A stretch of DNA of 64,000 bases from Clostridium sulfidigenes (GTDB lineage: Bacteria; Bacillota; Clostridia; Clostridiales; Clostridiaceae). The stretch's first letter is position 1. Each line of letters begins with the position of its first letter. Location of the stretch: NCBI RefSeq assembly GCF_000732635.1, contig NZ_JPMD01000026.1, positions 1-64,000 on the forward strand. The letters are read 5' to 3'. The notes beneath the pieces were generated by a model. The model made no database searches. It was not told the DNA's origin and saw only the letters and a program-made list of their open reading frames with translations. Shown piece by piece: positions 37,383-48,084 of the stretch. The translations under genes were made by a program, and so were the position numbers.

Positions 37383-37748
37383 ATGAAATCTATAGATAAG
37401 TTGCTATACTATATGTTTTTCTGTCATAGAATACCTGAAAGATCTTTTTTTTATAAGGGAAAGCAGTTTCCAATATGTGCAAGATGTACTGGAATACTTA
37501 TAGGATATTTATTTGGAATTATATATATTATATTTTCTGAAAAACCGCATCTTTTAATTGAGATTTTACTTATCATGCCATTAGCTATTGACGGCATAGG
37601 ACAATTTTATACTTATTGGACAAGTAATAATATAAGAAGGTTAATAACTGGAATTTTTGCAGGTATTGCTACCATAGGATTTTTAAGAACTGCTATAGTT
37701 CTAGGGCTTAATACTGGAAGATACATATTTAAATTAATTACTATGTAA
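37383..37748 (+). CDS. DUF2085 membrane protein
   Basis: 121 aa with three to four membrane segments. The family pattern is visible: CHRIPERSFFYKGKQFPICA near 14-33 and CARCTGI with paired Cys, followed by a conserved IDGIGQ near 78-83. The Cys/His pattern suggests metal or disulfide chemistry at the membrane. The function of the family is unknown. It starts only six bases after the zinc-ribbon gene, so the two are cotranscribed. Confidence 0.8.
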   Translation: MKSIDKLLYYMFFCHRIPERSFFYKGKQFPICARCTGILIGYLFGIIYIIFSEKPHLLIEILLIMPLAIDGIGQFYTYWTSNNIRRLITGIFAGIATIGFLRTAIVLGLNTGRYIFKLITM

Positions 37749-37782
37749 AAAGACATTCTAAATTTTAGGATGTCTTTTTTAA
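37747..37782 (+). terminator. Terminator after the DUF2085 gene
   Basis: AAAAAGACATTCTAAA pairs with TTTAGGATGTCTTTTT. Confidence 0.8.
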
Positions 37783-37866
37783 TATTATAACAATATTATA
37801 TAGAATACCTAAATTAAATTAGCTAATAATAAGTAAATAAATATTTATTATAAGGATGTTAGTGTC

Positions 37867-39672
37867 ATGTATAATAAACTAGTAAAGAAATTCAATATAA
37901 ATACATATTCCATGATAAAGCATGGATCTGTAGCTGTAATAACTCTATTTGGAGTAGGTATATTATTTGGAGTAAAGAATATAATGATTGCTTTTCCAAT
38001 AGCTCTTACTTCAACAGTTATGGGAAGACAAAATTTTCAGGTTAAGACCTTTAATAAAGCAATTAAAATAATCCTTATTGATTTAATCATTGTTTTAACA
38101 GCATATTTTTCATCCATGAATATATTTTGGGGGATACCTATAAACTTTTTTGCAATTTTTCTTATAATGTATACTATCGTATCACCCTATGATTTAACTT
38201 TTTACAAACCCTTTATAATGTTATATGTATTTACTCAATATGCACAGGTATCATTAGGAGAACTTCCCTTTAGAGTTTTATCTGTAATCTTTGGAGTTTT
38301 AATAGTAGTAGGAGCAAGCTATATAAATAGAGTAAATGAAAGATCTGTTTTAGGAAAAAGTATGCAAGAGGCCTTTATTTTAATAAATAATCAATTTAAA
38401 AATATCTTAAAGGAAGAGTATGATCATACCATAGAAGATAAATGTTCTAAAATAATGAGAGATATTGCTTATAAAGTATATGTAACAAGGCATAGAAGAT
38501 ATTTGACCACTAATTTAGGAAAGGTTCAATTTCAAATATTTATTAATGTAGAATACTTTAATTTATATATGATTCAACTGTATGGAGGTATTAAAAGTCT
38601 AAGTATTTCCAAGGAATATGTAGAAAAGCTAAAAGAAATAGTAGAAGCTATAATAGAGTTATGCAAAGAGAATATAGAGTTTCAAACTATAAAAGAATCT
38701 ACTGATAACTTTATAAGACAATGGAGTAAAGGTGAGGAATACCATTTAGAGATATCCCTAATACTAGAAAACCTTCTTGGTAGTATTAAGGAATTGAACT
38801 CCATAGAAAAAACAGGTTCTAATAAGGTATATAAAGAGTGGGCTAGAGCTGACATAGATAAAACTAGAGTAACCTTTAAAGAATATTTCAGACCTAACAC
38901 TATAAGGTTTAAATTTGCTAGTAGAATGGCAATAACTCTTACTATAGCATTACTAATAGGAGGGTTTTTGGGATTTTATAAAATAATATGGGCAGCAATA
39001 ACAGTAATGTCTATTATGCAACCTTATTATGAAGATACCATTAAAAAGGCTAAAGACAGAGTTATAGGGAATATATTAGGAATTCTATTTACAGGTGTAC
39101 TTATTAATGTGGCAGATTCTCAAATAATTACATTGGGAATTTTAGTTATATCTCTTTATTTAATCTACGCATTTAAGGAATACTATAAAATATCACTATT
39201 TGCAGCTATGGCATCTATATGTATAGCCTCATTAACAGAAAATATAAATATATTGATTTTATATAGAATAGTATACGTGATTATAGGGGTAGTTGTAGTG
39301 GTTATAGTGAATAGAGTTGTTTTCCCATATAGACTAAAGGATGGAGTAGAACAACTTATAGATAAAATTGCTAGGTTGAATAAAAAGCTTATAGAAGATA
39401 GTATGGAATTTTTACAAAGTAATAAGCAGATTCATGAAATAAGGGATTTGATTATCCATTCTACGCTTTTATGTCAAAAACTATATATGAGAAATCTTCA
39501 ATACAATGATGATGAGATTAATAAATTTATAGCTATTAATAATAAATATGTGATACAGGTAGGATATAAGGTATTAATAGTATATGGGAAAAATGAAAAT
39601 GCTAAAAAGGAAAATATAGAATCTATATTGAATCTATATGAAGACTTTAATAATAATATACGGCATATGTAA
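37867..39672 (+). CDS. FUSC/aromatic acid exporter-family membrane protein (second copy)
   Basis: 601 aa with the same plan as the protein at 20868: a membrane bundle (about 20-155), a soluble helical region, then a second bundle (about 355-500) with FLGFYKIIWAAITVMSIMQP and the conserved RVIGNILGILFTG, and a helical tail. Substrate unknown. It does not adjoin the first copy, and the sequences have diverged, so this is not a recent duplication. Confidence 0.8.
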   Translation: MYNKLVKKFNINTYSMIKHGSVAVITLFGVGILFGVKNIMIAFPIALTSTVMGRQNFQVKTFNKAIKIILIDLIIVLTAYFSSMNIFWGIPINFFAIFLIMYTIVSPYDLTFYKPFIMLYVFTQYAQVSLGELPFRVLSVIFGVLIVVGASYINRVNERSVLGKSMQEAFILINNQFKNILKEEYDHTIEDKCSKIMRDIAYKVYVTRHRRYLTTNLGKVQFQIFINVEYFNLYMIQLYGGIKSLSISKEYVEKLKEIVEAIIELCKENIEFQTIKESTDNFIRQWSKGEEYHLEISLILENLLGSIKELNSIEKTGSNKVYKEWARADIDKTRVTFKEYFRPNTIRFKFASRMAITLTIALLIGGFLGFYKIIWAAITVMSIMQPYYEDTIKKAKDRVIGNILGILFTGVLINVADSQIITLGILVISLYLIYAFKEYYKISLFAAMASICIASLTENINILILYRIVYVIIGVVVVVIVNRVVFPYRLKDGVEQLIDKIARLNKKLIEDSMEFLQSNKQIHEIRDLIIHSTLLCQKLYMRNLQYNDDEINKFIAINNKYVIQVGYKVLIVYGKNENAKKENIESILNLYEDFNNNIRHM

Positions 39673-39720
39673 TGGTAATATAAAATATAGATTAAAGAAA
39701 AATATAAAGGAGTTAACAAG

Positions 39721-40194
39721 ATGAAAAGGATTGTATTAGCAGGAGGATGCTTTTGGGGAGTAGAAGAATTTTTTTCTAGAATTCACGGTGTAACAAATAC
39801 AGAAGTAGGATATGCCAATGGTAGAACAACAAATCCTACCTACGAAGATGTGTGCTACGGGAATACATATTTTGCAGAAGTATGTGTGATAGATTATGAT
39901 GAAAATATAATTTCCTTAGAGGAAATACTGAATAAATTTTGGGGAATAATAGACCCAACCGCACTGAATAGACAGGGAAATGATATAGGAAGTCAATATA
40001 GAACTGGAGTTTATTATGTTGATAAATTAGATGAAGAAATAATTCGAAAAAATATAGAAAAAATACAGAAAAATTATATAAAGAAAATAGTTACAGAAGT
40101 AAAAACTTTAGAAAATTATTATAGAGCAGAAGAATATCATCAAAAGTATTTAAAGAAAAATCCTAATGGATATTGCCATATAAAATTAGATTAA
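39721..40194 (+). CDS. msrA: Peptide-methionine (S)-S-oxide reductase
   Basis: 157 aa. The catalytic motif [11 protein letters not shown] (Cys10) is intact, followed by EVGYANG near 32 and [11 protein letters not shown] near 138-148. It reduces methionine-S-sulfoxide in oxidised proteins. It is monocistronic with AAAGGAGTTAAC as ribosome site and a terminator after it; no MsrB is fused or adjacent. Confidence 0.93.
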   Translation: MKRIVLAGGCFWGVEEFFSRIHGVTNTEVGYANGRTTNPTYEDVCYGNTYFAEVCVIDYDENIISLEEILNKFWGIIDPTALNRQGNDIGSQYRTGVYYVDKLDEEIIRKNIEKIQKNYIKKIVTEVKTLENYYRAEEYHQKYLKKNPNGYCHIKLD

Positions 40195-40198
40195 TAAT

Positions 40199-40238
40199 AG
40201 GTTCAATACAGTATTTCTACACTGTATTGAACCTTTAT
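40199..40238 (+). terminator. Terminator after msrA
   Basis: AGGTTCAATACAGT/ACTGTATTGAACCT is perfect, followed by TTATG. Confidence 0.8.
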
Positions 40239-40294
40239 GTTACTATTAAGTATATAAATTTAAAATCATAGCGTGTTATGAAGGAGAGTTAATC

Positions 40295-40858
40295 ATGGGA
40301 TGGATTGAAGATATAAAAAATTATATTCCACATAATGAGGAAGAGGCACAGGATAAAAATGTAGCTTTATTAAGTATAAGTAAATTTAATAATTTGTTAA
40401 CTAGAGAAAATTCATTAATTCATGTAACCAGTTCAGGATATATTGTTAATAAAAATAGAACTAAAGTTTTAATGGTTCACCATAATATTTATAAAACTTG
40501 GTGTTGGACAGGTGGACATGCTGATGGGGATGAAGATTTACTTCATGTAGCAATAAAGGAAGCAAAGGAAGAAACAGGAGTAGAAGATATAAGGGCTATT
40601 ACTCCAGAGCTATTATCTCTAGATATAATAGAGGTTATTGGACATTTTAAAAGAGGTAAATACGTCTCAGCCCATCTTCATTTATCTCTTGCATATCTGC
40701 TAGAAGCTGATGAAGAGGAAAAAGTTAAAATTAAAGAAGATGAAAATAGTGGTGTTAAATGGCTTCCTATTGATGAAATTCACAAACATAGTAATGAGCC
40801 TAATATGATAAAATTATATGAAAAATTTAATGATAAAATAAAAAGTAGAGGATGGTAA
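40295..40858 (+). CDS. Nudix hydrolase
   Basis: 187 aa. The Nudix box begins GHADGDEDLLHVAIKEAKEE and ends TGV (about residues 73-95); the usual REUXEE appears as KEAKEE, a conservative change, with the metal-binding Glu residues kept. Such enzymes cleave nucleoside diphosphates linked to another group. The substrate cannot be deduced. Confidence 0.85.
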   Translation: MGWIEDIKNYIPHNEEEAQDKNVALLSISKFNNLLTRENSLIHVTSSGYIVNKNRTKVLMVHHNIYKTWCWTGGHADGDEDLLHVAIKEAKEETGVEDIRAITPELLSLDIIEVIGHFKRGKYVSAHLHLSLAYLLEADEEEKVKIKEDENSGVKWLPIDEIHKHSNEPNMIKLYEKFNDKIKSRGW

Positions 40859-40888
40859 TGAAAAATGGATAATTAGTTATAAGTGCAT

Positions 40889-41272
40889 TTATGATAGTAA
40901 TCCTTTTGTATATAATAAAACTAAGAGATTAAATAGGTGAAGAGCATTGATTAATATATACATTATAAGCACTAAATTAGCAGTGATATTTGAAATGAAA
41001 AGCCCTTTTAAGGTTGCGCCTTTAAGCCTATAGTTCCAGTAAAGGATAACTAATAATACTATAGATATTTTTAAAAAGAAACATAGAGGAAAATTAGTCA
41101 CAATGACTTTTGCAATAGCATTAGCCTCGTAAAATATACCACTGTACTTACCCACAAAGAGCCAAGTAAAAAGCAAATCATTAATATTTAAAAAAAGAAT
41201 AAAGAGTACTTTTTTTCTGATAGGCTTTGAAGTTGTAACTTCTGATTTAGTTGTAAATTTAATAAAATTCAT
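40889..41272 (-). CDS. DUF5658-type small membrane protein
   Basis: 127 aa with three or four membrane helices after a polar N terminus. It has the DUF5658-like pattern LNINDLLFTWLFV and EANAIAKVIV. The ATG at 41272 has GAGGTG seven bases upstream; the upstream in-frame ATG at 41305 lies before that site. Function unknown. Confidence 0.65.
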   Translation of the reverse strand: MNFIKFTTKSEVTTSKPIRKKVLFILFLNINDLLFTWLFVGKYSGIFYEANAIAKVIVTNFPLCFFLKISIVLLVILYWNYRLKGATLKGLFISNITANLVLIMYILINALHLFNLLVLLYTKGLLS

Positions 41273-41438
41273 AAAATAACACCTCACAAAGGAATATATC
41301 CACATTATGTTAAAAAATTCATGTGAATAATAACTTGTATAGTAAAGTAAATAGTTTTATGGGATCATGTAAAGGTGTATCAACATAGCTTGTATATTTT
41401 ATCACTGTAATTTTCAACAGAATCTTTTAAATATAGTG

Positions 41439-41468
41439 TTGACATAGCCACTTTATAAAATATATAAT
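41439..41468 (+). promoter_or_regulatory. Promoter of the trpB T-box leader
   Basis: TTGACA (41439-41444), an 18-base spacer and TATAAT (41463-41468). Confidence 0.75.
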
Positions 41469-41499
41469 AGTAAAAACATACAATGGTAAAAATAAATAT

Positions 41500-41797
41500 A
41501 ATTTAATTTGATGATAAGGAAGAGTAGTTTAATTTAGCTTTGATAAAGAGAGTTGGGGATGGTGGAATCCTAGCATGAAGGAATTAGATGAATGGACCTT
41601 TGAGAAATAAGGGGAAATTATTGGTGAGAGTACCTGATATCGTAGACTACACGTTACAGTAGATAGAGTATGTAAGTACTTGAAATTAAGAGGCATATTG
41701 ATAAATTTGTATTAGTGTATTTATCAATGGCAATTTAGGTGGCACCACGGAAGTATCTCCGTCCTATTTTTATAGGACGGAGTTTTTTTATTTTTTT
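41500..41797 (+). promoter_or_regulatory. T-box leader, tryptophan specifier
   Basis: The T-box sequence AGGTGGCACCACGG is at 41737-41750, followed by the terminator stem CTCCGTCCTAT/ATAGGACGGAG and a T run. In the Stem I specifier loop, GAA-TGG-ACCTTTGAG puts TGG at 41593-41595 (Trp), in agreement with the downstream trpB. Confidence 0.93.
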
Positions 41798-41838
41798 TAT
41801 TGTTGTATGGAAGTATTTGAAATGTTTTAGGTGGTGGT

Positions 41839-41880
41839 ATGTATGAAGTGAAAGTGCGAAGAATTAAAAGCAAAACTTAA
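41839..41880 (+). CDS. Possible 13-codon frame before trpB
   Basis: MYEVKVRRIKSKT lies behind TAGGTGGTGG, between the T-box terminator and trpB. It has no Trp codon, so it is not a classical attenuation peptide. It may be a remnant of a lost upstream gene. Confidence 0.3.
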   Translation: MYEVKVRRIKSKT

Positions 41881-41931
41881 TATATTTAATAAAAATTATA
41901 GAAATAATTTTGGCGAGAAGGAGATTTTATC

Positions 41932-43098
41932 ATGAAAGGATATTTTGGTAAGTATGGTGGAGCATTTGTTTCAAATGAGGTGAAAAAAGCTTTAAATGAG
42001 TTAGAAGAAGCTTTTGAAAAAGCTATTGAAGATAAGGAGTTTATGAGGGAGTATAATTACTATTTAAAGGATTATAGCGGCAGAGAAACACCCTTATATT
42101 TTGCTGAGAACCTAACAAAATTTTGTGGAGGCCCTAAGGTATATTTGAAAAGAGAAGATTTAAATCATACAGGAGCACATAAAATAAATAATGTTTTAGG
42201 ACAAATTCTATTGGCTAAAAGAATGGGAAAAAATAAAGTAATTGCAGAAACGGGAGCTGGTCAGCATGGAGTAGCTACAGCAACTTTAGCTGCAAAATTT
42301 GGAATGGAATGTGAAATTGTAATGGGAGAGGAAGATATAAAAAGACAAGAGCTCAATGTATTTAGAATGAAAATATTAGGAGCAAAAATTACTCCAGCAA
42401 CTAGTGGTACTAAAACATTAAATGATGCAGTGAATGAAGCTTTAGAAAAATGGGTAAAAAATATTTCAGATACTTTTTATGTCCTTGGTTCCGCGGTGGG
42501 ACCTCATCCTTATCCAAAAATTGTTAAAGAATTTCAGAAAATAATTGGTGAAGAGGCTAGAAAACAAATATTAGAAAAGGAAAACAAACTTCCTAATCAT
42601 GTAGTTGCATGTGTTGGGGGAGGAAGTAATGCCATTGGAATTTTTACAGCTTTCCTAGAAGATAAAGATGTTAATCTTATTGGAGTAGAGGCAGCAGGCT
42701 TTGGAGTAGAAACAGAAATGCATGCAGCTACAATAACAAAAGGAAAAGAGGCTATCATTCACGGTATGAATACCCTTGTATTAAAGGATGATAGTGGAGA
42801 TATTAAGGAAGCTTATTCTATTTCCCCTGGACTTGACTATCCAGGAGTTGGACCTGAACATGCATTTTTAAGTGAGATTGGTAGAGCAAACTATAAATAT
42901 ATTACAGATGATGAAGCTATAAAAGCTTTTATGCTTTTATCAAAGTTAGAGGGAATAATACCTGCAATTGAAAGTGCTCATGCCATTGCCTATACTATTA
43001 AATTAGCAAAAACCCTACAGAAAAATGAAGTCATAGTAGTAAATCTTTCAGGTCGAGGGGATAAGGATGTGTCTGCTATAAATAAACTTCTTAATTAG
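41932..43098 (+). CDS. trpB: Tryptophan synthase beta chain
   Basis: 388 aa, usual for the TrpB1 type. The PLP lysine lies in HTGAHKINN near 80-88, with GAGQHGVA near 108 and the phosphate-binding [10 protein letters not shown] near 225. It joins indole and serine to make tryptophan. Neither trpA nor any other trp gene is adjacent, so in this locus it may use free indole, or the alpha subunit is encoded elsewhere. Control by a Trp T-box is read directly from the leader. Confidence 0.95.
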   Translation: MKGYFGKYGGAFVSNEVKKALNELEEAFEKAIEDKEFMREYNYYLKDYSGRETPLYFAENLTKFCGGPKVYLKREDLNHTGAHKINNVLGQILLAKRMGKNKVIAETGAGQHGVATATLAAKFGMECEIVMGEEDIKRQELNVFRMKILGAKITPATSGTKTLNDAVNEALEKWVKNISDTFYVLGSAVGPHPYPKIVKEFQKIIGEEARKQILEKENKLPNHVVACVGGGSNAIGIFTAFLEDKDVNLIGVEAAGFGVETEMHAATITKGKEAIIHGMNTLVLKDDSGDIKEAYSISPGLDYPGVGPEHAFLSEIGRANYKYITDDEAIKAFMLLSKLEGIIPAIESAHAIAYTIKLAKTLQKNEVIVVNLSGRGDKDVSAINKLLN

Positions 43099-43170
43099 TG
43101 TGATTTTAACTGTTATAAGTTTAATCATCTAATTTAAATTGAAAATCCTTTATTTAAAGTATGAAAACTT

Positions 43171-43270
43171 TACCTAGTTTCCTATATAAATATTTATATA
43201 GAAACTAGGTAAATATAAAACTATTTAAATAGTTGTTTTATTCATGCGGGTTTAAGGAGTCTTTGATTTT
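43171..43270 (+). repeat. Hairpin repeat element, copy B
   Basis: A long hairpin (43172-43210, 19 bp with one bulged C) is followed by the palindrome AACTATTTAAATAGTT (43219-43234), identical to that in copy A, and the tail with TTCATGCGGGTTT. Over 41 bases from the palindrome onward only four differ from copy A. It lies between two convergent genes, so it is not a leader of a downstream rightward gene. Confidence 0.6.
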
Positions 43271-43286
43271 CAAAAACATTAATAAA

Positions 43287-44630
43287 TTATGCTAAGCCAC
43301 CTCTCATTGAGCTATATTTTTTTGTGTAATAACCCTTATTATCTACAATTTTCTTTATGGCATATAAGAATTTATCAATTTCATCTATTGTATTGTAAAT
43401 ACCAAAACTAATTCTAACCATACCAGGCTGAATATCCTTAGATGCAAGAGTCATTTCTTCTATCATAGATTTAGGAATTTTTAAAAGCCTTTGTAGATAT
43501 GGATGAGCACAGAAACATCCACTTCTCACAGCAATGCCAAATTCATAGGATAGTATTTTAGCCACTATAGTATGGTGTATTCCTTCTATATTAAATGGAA
43601 TAATACTAACTTTATTTTGAAAATCGGAATAATTACTATATATTTTTACTGAATGTATAGATTGAAGATGTTTTGTAGTATATACAGTTAAATATTTTTC
43701 ATATTCATCTATATTAGACATTCCAATTTTTGAAAGCTCATTTATAGCAGCACCTAAAGTTATTGAACCAATAAGGTTTGGGGAACCAGCTTCTTCCTTA
43801 TCAGGGGAAGCAGTCCATATTACTTTATCGTGAGATACGAATTTAATGGTTCCTCCGCCGGTATGGTCAGGTTCATACTCATTAAAAAAATCTTTAGGTC
43901 CAATTAATACACCGCAACCAAAGGGTGCATACATCTTATGCGCTGAAAAAGCAACAAAGTCAATAGGTCCTAAAGGGAGTTGAAGGCCTATAGAAAATTT
44001 ACTATGAGGAATCAGTTGAGCTCCGTCCACTAAAATTTTAGCTCCATAACTATGAGCTAAATTTGCTATGGTATATATAGGATTTTTAATGCCAGTAACA
44101 TTTGAAGCTCCGGTTATTGCAACTAAAGAAATTCTTCCACTATATTGTTCTAGTTTAGATTTTAAATCATCCATATCTAAATAACCTTCATCATCTACTT
44201 CTATATATTTCACTTCAAAATTTTTTCTCCATGGTAGATCATTAGAATGATGCTCCATAGAAGTGGATAGAATAATTGACTCCTTATCTTGATTAGCTAA
44301 TATACCAGCTAGCTTATTTATAGCTTCAGTACAGTTTTTTACATATATAACATCCATCATATCACTATAATCATTAATGAAAAATTTCACAATTTCCCTT
44401 GAAGTTTCATACATATAGGTGGATAACTGAGATTTATATCCATCTCCTCGATGTATTGAGGAGTAATAAGGAGAAAAATTTACTACTTCATCAATTACAG
44501 ATTTTAATGGAGGCGTTGTAGCTGCATTATCGAAATTGATACCTATGCAATATGATTTATCTATCAATGGGACTTTAATATCTACTCCATAAACTAAGTC
44601 TCGATATGGATTATCCCTAAAGTTACTCAT
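43287..44630 (-). CDS. Class V aminotransferase, cysteine desulfurase-like
   Basis: 447 aa, longer than SufS (about 405). It contains FDNAATTPP near 33, the substrate region TSMEHHSNDLPWR near 124, the PLP-lysine segment FSAHKMYAPFGCGVLIG near 229, and a catalytic-type Cys in RSGCFCAHP near 386. It is divergent from the isc operon, with the intergenic promoter region shared. A role in sulfur mobilisation is likely from motif and context; its acceptor is unknown, as no sufBCD genes are here. Confidence 0.8.
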   Translation of the reverse strand: MSNFRDNPYRDLVYGVDIKVPLIDKSYCIGINFDNAATTPPLKSVIDEVVNFSPYYSSIHRGDGYKSQLSTYMYETSREIVKFFINDYSDMMDVIYVKNCTEAINKLAGILANQDKESIILSTSMEHHSNDLPWRKNFEVKYIEVDDEGYLDMDDLKSKLEQYSGRISLVAITGASNVTGIKNPIYTIANLAHSYGAKILVDGAQLIPHSKFSIGLQLPLGPIDFVAFSAHKMYAPFGCGVLIGPKDFFNEYEPDHTGGGTIKFVSHDKVIWTASPDKEEAGSPNLIGSITLGAAINELSKIGMSNIDEYEKYLTVYTTKHLQSIHSVKIYSNYSDFQNKVSIIPFNIEGIHHTIVAKILSYEFGIAVRSGCFCAHPYLQRLLKIPKSMIEEMTLASKDIQPGMVRISFGIYNTIDEIDKFLYAIKKIVDNKGYYTKKYSSMRGGLA

Positions 44631-44709
44631 TTTTTACCTCCTTAATTAAATAGTTGTTATTATATAATATTAAAGATATATTTTATTGGTGCAGATATTA
44701 AAAGAATAG

Positions 44710-44738
44710 TTGACATAAATACTCTGATTTGATATTAT
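44710..44738 (+). promoter_or_regulatory. Promoter of the isc operon
   Basis: TTGACA (44710-44715), a 17-base spacer and TATTAT (44733-44738), about 40 bases before iscR. The Rrf2-type repressor probably binds here, but I cannot define its site. Confidence 0.65.
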
Positions 44739-44778
44739 TAAACCATAGTAAAGTACTCAACATTAAGGAATGATTTTT

Positions 44779-45219
44779 ATGAAGTTATCAACTAAGGGAA
44801 GATACGGGGTTAAAGCTATGGTTGACCTAGCTATTAACTACGGAAAAAGCCCTATATCTATTAAGAGTATTTCAAGTAGACAAAATATTTCGGAATATTA
44901 TCTTGAACAGTTATTTTCTGTGTTAAGAAAAGCAGAGCTAATAAAGAGTATAAGAGGAGCCAATGGAGGATACATTCTAGCCAAGGATCCAAAGGAAATT
45001 ACAGTATACCAAGTATTAGAGGTGCTAGAAGGACCTATCGAAATTTCAACCTGCTTAGATAGTGATGGCTGCAATAATATTGATTGTTGCGCAACTAGAA
45101 TAGTATGGAAAAAAATTAAGGATAGCATTGATTCTGTAACAATGGCAATAACTTTACAGGATATTGTAGACGATTATTCTAACATATTGAAAATTAAAGG
45201 AGTGAACCTAAATGAATAA
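44779..45219 (+). CDS. iscR: Rrf2-family iron-sulfur regulator IscR
   Basis: 146 aa. The start at ATG 44779 gives the family N terminus [18 protein letters not shown] and has AAGGAA eight bases upstream; the ATG at 44770 overlaps that site. The winged helix includes [20 protein letters not shown]. Several Cys residues ([13 protein letters not shown], about 94-106) can bind an Fe-S cluster. It probably represses the operon when clusters are sufficient. It overlaps iscS by eight bases. Confidence 0.9.
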   Translation: MKLSTKGRYGVKAMVDLAINYGKSPISIKSISSRQNISEYYLEQLFSVLRKAELIKSIRGANGGYILAKDPKEITVYQVLEVLEGPIEISTCLDSDGCNNIDCCATRIVWKKIKDSIDSVTMAITLQDIVDDYSNILKIKGVNLNE

Positions 45220-46420
45220 AACAGTTTATATGGATTATGCGGCAACAACATACACAAAACCAGAAGTATTAGAGGATATGATACCTTACTTTACGGAGTT
45301 TTATGGTAACCCATCATCTATATATTCGATTTCAAGGGAAACTAAAAAAGCTATAGATAAAGCAAGAAATAGAATAGCAAAAGCTATTAATGCAGATCCA
45401 GCAGAAATATATTTCACTGGTGGTGGATCAGAAGCAGATAACTGGGCAATTAAGGGAATAGCCCTTGCTAACAAAAATAAAGGAAATCATATTATAACTA
45501 CTAAAATAGAGCATCATGCTGTACTTCACACTTGTGAATATCTTGAAAAACAAGGATTTGAAGTAACTTATTTGGATGTGGATGAAGAAGGGTCTATTAG
45601 ATTAGAAGAACTAAAAAATGCTATAAAGCCAAGTACTATATTAGTGACTATAATGACTGCCAACAATGAGATTGGAACTGTACAACCTATTAAAGAAATA
45701 GGCGCTATATGTAAAGAAAGAAAAGTTTTCTTCCATACAGATGCAGTTCAAGCTATAGGTCATATAGATATGGATGTTAAAAATATGGATATAGATGCAC
45801 TATCTCTATCAGGACATAAAATTTATGGTCCTAAAGGTGTTGGAGTTTTATACCTAAGAAAAGGCATAAAAATTCACAACTTGGTTCATGGTGGAGCTCA
45901 AGAAAGAAATAGAAGAGCTGGAACAGAGAACGTAGCTGGAATAGTTGGATTAGGAAAGGCTATAGAGCTAGCTATGGAAAATTTAACTGAAGAAAAAGAA
46001 AGATTAACTTATTTAAGAGATAAGCTTATAAAGGGATTACTAGAGATCCCATATTCTAAACTTAATGGTTCTGTAGGAGATAAAAGACTGCCAGGGAACG
46101 TAAATATTAGTTTTGAATTTATAGAAGGAGAGTCAGTTCTTTTAATGCTTGATGCTAAAGGAATATGTGCATCAAGTGGAAGTGCTTGTACATCTGGATC
46201 TTTAGATCCATCTCACGTATTGCTATCTATAGGACTTCCTCATGAAGTTGCCCATGGTTCATTAAGACTTACGATGGGTGCTAAAACAACTGAAGAAGAA
46301 GTAGATTATGTAATAGAAACTGTACCTGCAATAGTACAAAGGCTTAGAGATATGTCACCATTATATGACAGTTTCTTAAATGGAAAAATTAAAAGTTTTT
46401 TTAACAAGGAGGACAAATAA
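45212..46420 (+). CDS. iscS: Cysteine desulfurase IscS/NifS
   Basis: 402 aa. PLP-binding Lys lies in [13 protein letters not shown] near 203-215, the substrate-site TKIEHHA near 98, and the catalytic loop Cys in [11 protein letters not shown] near 328-338. It takes sulfur from cysteine and passes it to IscU, encoded next, and to MnmA, two genes on. It is translationally coupled to iscR by overlap. Confidence 0.95.
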   Translation: MNKTVYMDYAATTYTKPEVLEDMIPYFTEFYGNPSSIYSISRETKKAIDKARNRIAKAINADPAEIYFTGGGSEADNWAIKGIALANKNKGNHIITTKIEHHAVLHTCEYLEKQGFEVTYLDVDEEGSIRLEELKNAIKPSTILVTIMTANNEIGTVQPIKEIGAICKERKVFFHTDAVQAIGHIDMDVKNMDIDALSLSGHKIYGPKGVGVLYLRKGIKIHNLVHGGAQERNRRAGTENVAGIVGLGKAIELAMENLTEEKERLTYLRDKLIKGLLEIPYSKLNGSVGDKRLPGNVNISFEFIEGESVLLMLDAKGICASSGSACTSGSLDPSHVLLSIGLPHEVAHGSLRLTMGAKTTEEEVDYVIETVPAIVQRLRDMSPLYDSFLNGKIKSFFNKEDK

Positions 46421-46422
46421 TT

Positions 46423-46851
46423 ATGATATATAGTGAAAAAGTAATGGATCATTTTACAAACCCAAGAAACGTTGGAGAAATAGAAAATGCTAGCGGAATT
46501 GGAGAAGTTGGAAATGCTAAATGTGGAGATATAATGAGGGTTTATTTAAAAGTTGAAGATGAGAAAATCGTAGATTGTAAATTTAAGACTTTTGGATGTG
46601 GATCTGCCATAGCATCTTCTAGTATGGCTACAGAGCTAATAAAAGGAAAAACTTTAGATGAAGCATGGACACTTACCAATGTAGCTGTAGCAGAAGCTTT
46701 AGATGGACTTCCACCAGTTAAAATGCATTGCTCAGTTCTTGCAGAAGAAGCTATTCATAAAGCTATAAATGATTACAGAGAGAAACAAGGATTACAGCCT
46801 TGGGATTACGAAGAACATGATGATATACATGATCAAGTTCATGGAGAATAG
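46423..46851 (+). CDS. iscU: Fe-S cluster scaffold IscU/NifU-like (first copy)
   Basis: 142 aa. The three ligand Cys residues are present in KCGDIM (near 35), FGCGSAIASSS (near 61) and MHCSVLAEEA (near 104), with the Asp next to the first Cys. It is the site of cluster assembly using IscS sulfur. It starts two bases after iscS. A second scaffold gene, about two-thirds identical in its core, lies at 48085. Confidence 0.94.
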   Translation: MIYSEKVMDHFTNPRNVGEIENASGIGEVGNAKCGDIMRVYLKVEDEKIVDCKFKTFGCGSAIASSSMATELIKGKTLDEAWTLTNVAVAEALDGLPPVKMHCSVLAEEAIHKAINDYREKQGLQPWDYEEHDDIHDQVHGE

Positions 46852-46864
46852 GTGTGATACTTAG

Positions 46865-47944
46865 ATGAAGAAAAAAGTTGTAATAGGGATGAGTGGAGGC
46901 GTTGACAGTTCTGTAGCAGCATATCTTTTAAAAGAACAAGGATATGATGTCACTGGAATAATGATGAAGTTATCTCCAGATAATCCTGAATATGCAGAAA
47001 ATGAAGGTGGTTGTTGTTCTCTTTCAGCAGTTAATGATGCAAGACGAGTAGCAGATGTTTTAGATATACCCTTCTATGTTATGAATTTTAAAGCTCCTTT
47101 TAAAGAGCATGTAGTAGACAATTTTATAGAGGAATATTTTAGTGGGAGAACCCCAAATCCTTGTATAGAATGTAATAGAAAAATTAAGTTTGAAGAATTT
47201 TTGAGAAAAGTTCAAGGGCTAGGCGCTGATTATATTGCTACTGGGCATTATGCTACTATAGATTTCAAAGATGGAAGATATAGATTAAAGCGTTCGGAAG
47301 ATGATAGAAAAGACCAGACCTACGCGCTATATACTCTAACACAAGATCAATTGGCACATACTTTGATGCCTTGTGGAGCTTATTCTAAAACAGAAATCAG
47401 GGCTATCGCTGAAAAAATAGGTTTGGAAGTATTTAGAAAGAAAGATTCTCAAGAAATTTGCTTTATACCTGATAACAATCATGGTAATTATCTTTCTAGA
47501 TTTAGTGGAAGAGAAGTTGTACCAGGAAATTTTGTAGATAGTACTGGAAAAATTTTAGGTAAGCATAAGGGCATAGTATATTATACTATAGGTCAGAGAA
47601 AAGGTCTTGGAATTGCTCTTGGAAAACCTGTATTTGTAACTAACATAATCCCAGAAAGAAATGAAGTAGTTTTAGGCGAAGAATCAGAAATCTTTAATAC
47701 TACGCTTATTGCTAAAAACATAAATTTAATTCCTATGGATAAAATAGAAGGAGAGATTATGGTTGAGGCTAAGGTAAGATATTCAGCTAAACCGGCTCTT
47801 GCAAAACTAACTCAATTAGATGAAAATCATATTAAGTTAGACTTTGAAACCCCTCAACGGGCTATAACTAAGGGTCAGTCTGTCGTTTGTTATCAAGGGG
47901 ACCTTGTTGTTGGTGGAGGAATTATTGAAAGAGTTATAAAATAG
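46865..47944 (+). CDS. mnmA: tRNA-specific 2-thiouridylase
   Basis: 359 aa. The PP-loop [11 protein letters not shown] is at 8-18, with the catalytic Cys pair in NPCIECNRK (near 98-106) and SQEICFIPD (near 196-204). It makes 2-thiouridine at position 34 of tRNAs for Lys, Glu and Gln, using sulfur relayed from IscS. Its place at the end of the isc operon fits this supply. It starts 13 bases after iscU. Confidence 0.95.
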   Translation: MKKKVVIGMSGGVDSSVAAYLLKEQGYDVTGIMMKLSPDNPEYAENEGGCCSLSAVNDARRVADVLDIPFYVMNFKAPFKEHVVDNFIEEYFSGRTPNPCIECNRKIKFEEFLRKVQGLGADYIATGHYATIDFKDGRYRLKRSEDDRKDQTYALYTLTQDQLAHTLMPCGAYSKTEIRAIAEKIGLEVFRKKDSQEICFIPDNNHGNYLSRFSGREVVPGNFVDSTGKILGKHKGIVYYTIGQRKGLGIALGKPVFVTNIIPERNEVVLGEESEIFNTTLIAKNINLIPMDKIEGEIMVEAKVRYSAKPALAKLTQLDENHIKLDFETPQRAITKGQSVVCYQGDLVVGGGIIERVIK

Positions 47945-47993
47945 TAAATTAAATATAATTTTAAAGTACAATAAAAAGATTGAATGATATTTT

Positions 47994-48060
47994 AGGGTTG
48001 TCTTAAAGAGAATCAGCTAGATTTATTGATATAAGTTTAGCAATCTTTAAGACAATCCTT
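47994..48060 (+). terminator. Long hairpin between mnmA and the second iscU
   Basis: GGGTTGTCTTAAAGA pairs with TCTTTAAGACAATCC (one G-U) around a 34-base inner region that can itself pair. There is only a short T run, so it may be an attenuator rather than a full terminator. Confidence 0.55.
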
Positions 48061-48084
48061 GAAGTCATTCTAGGAGGGGTTTTT

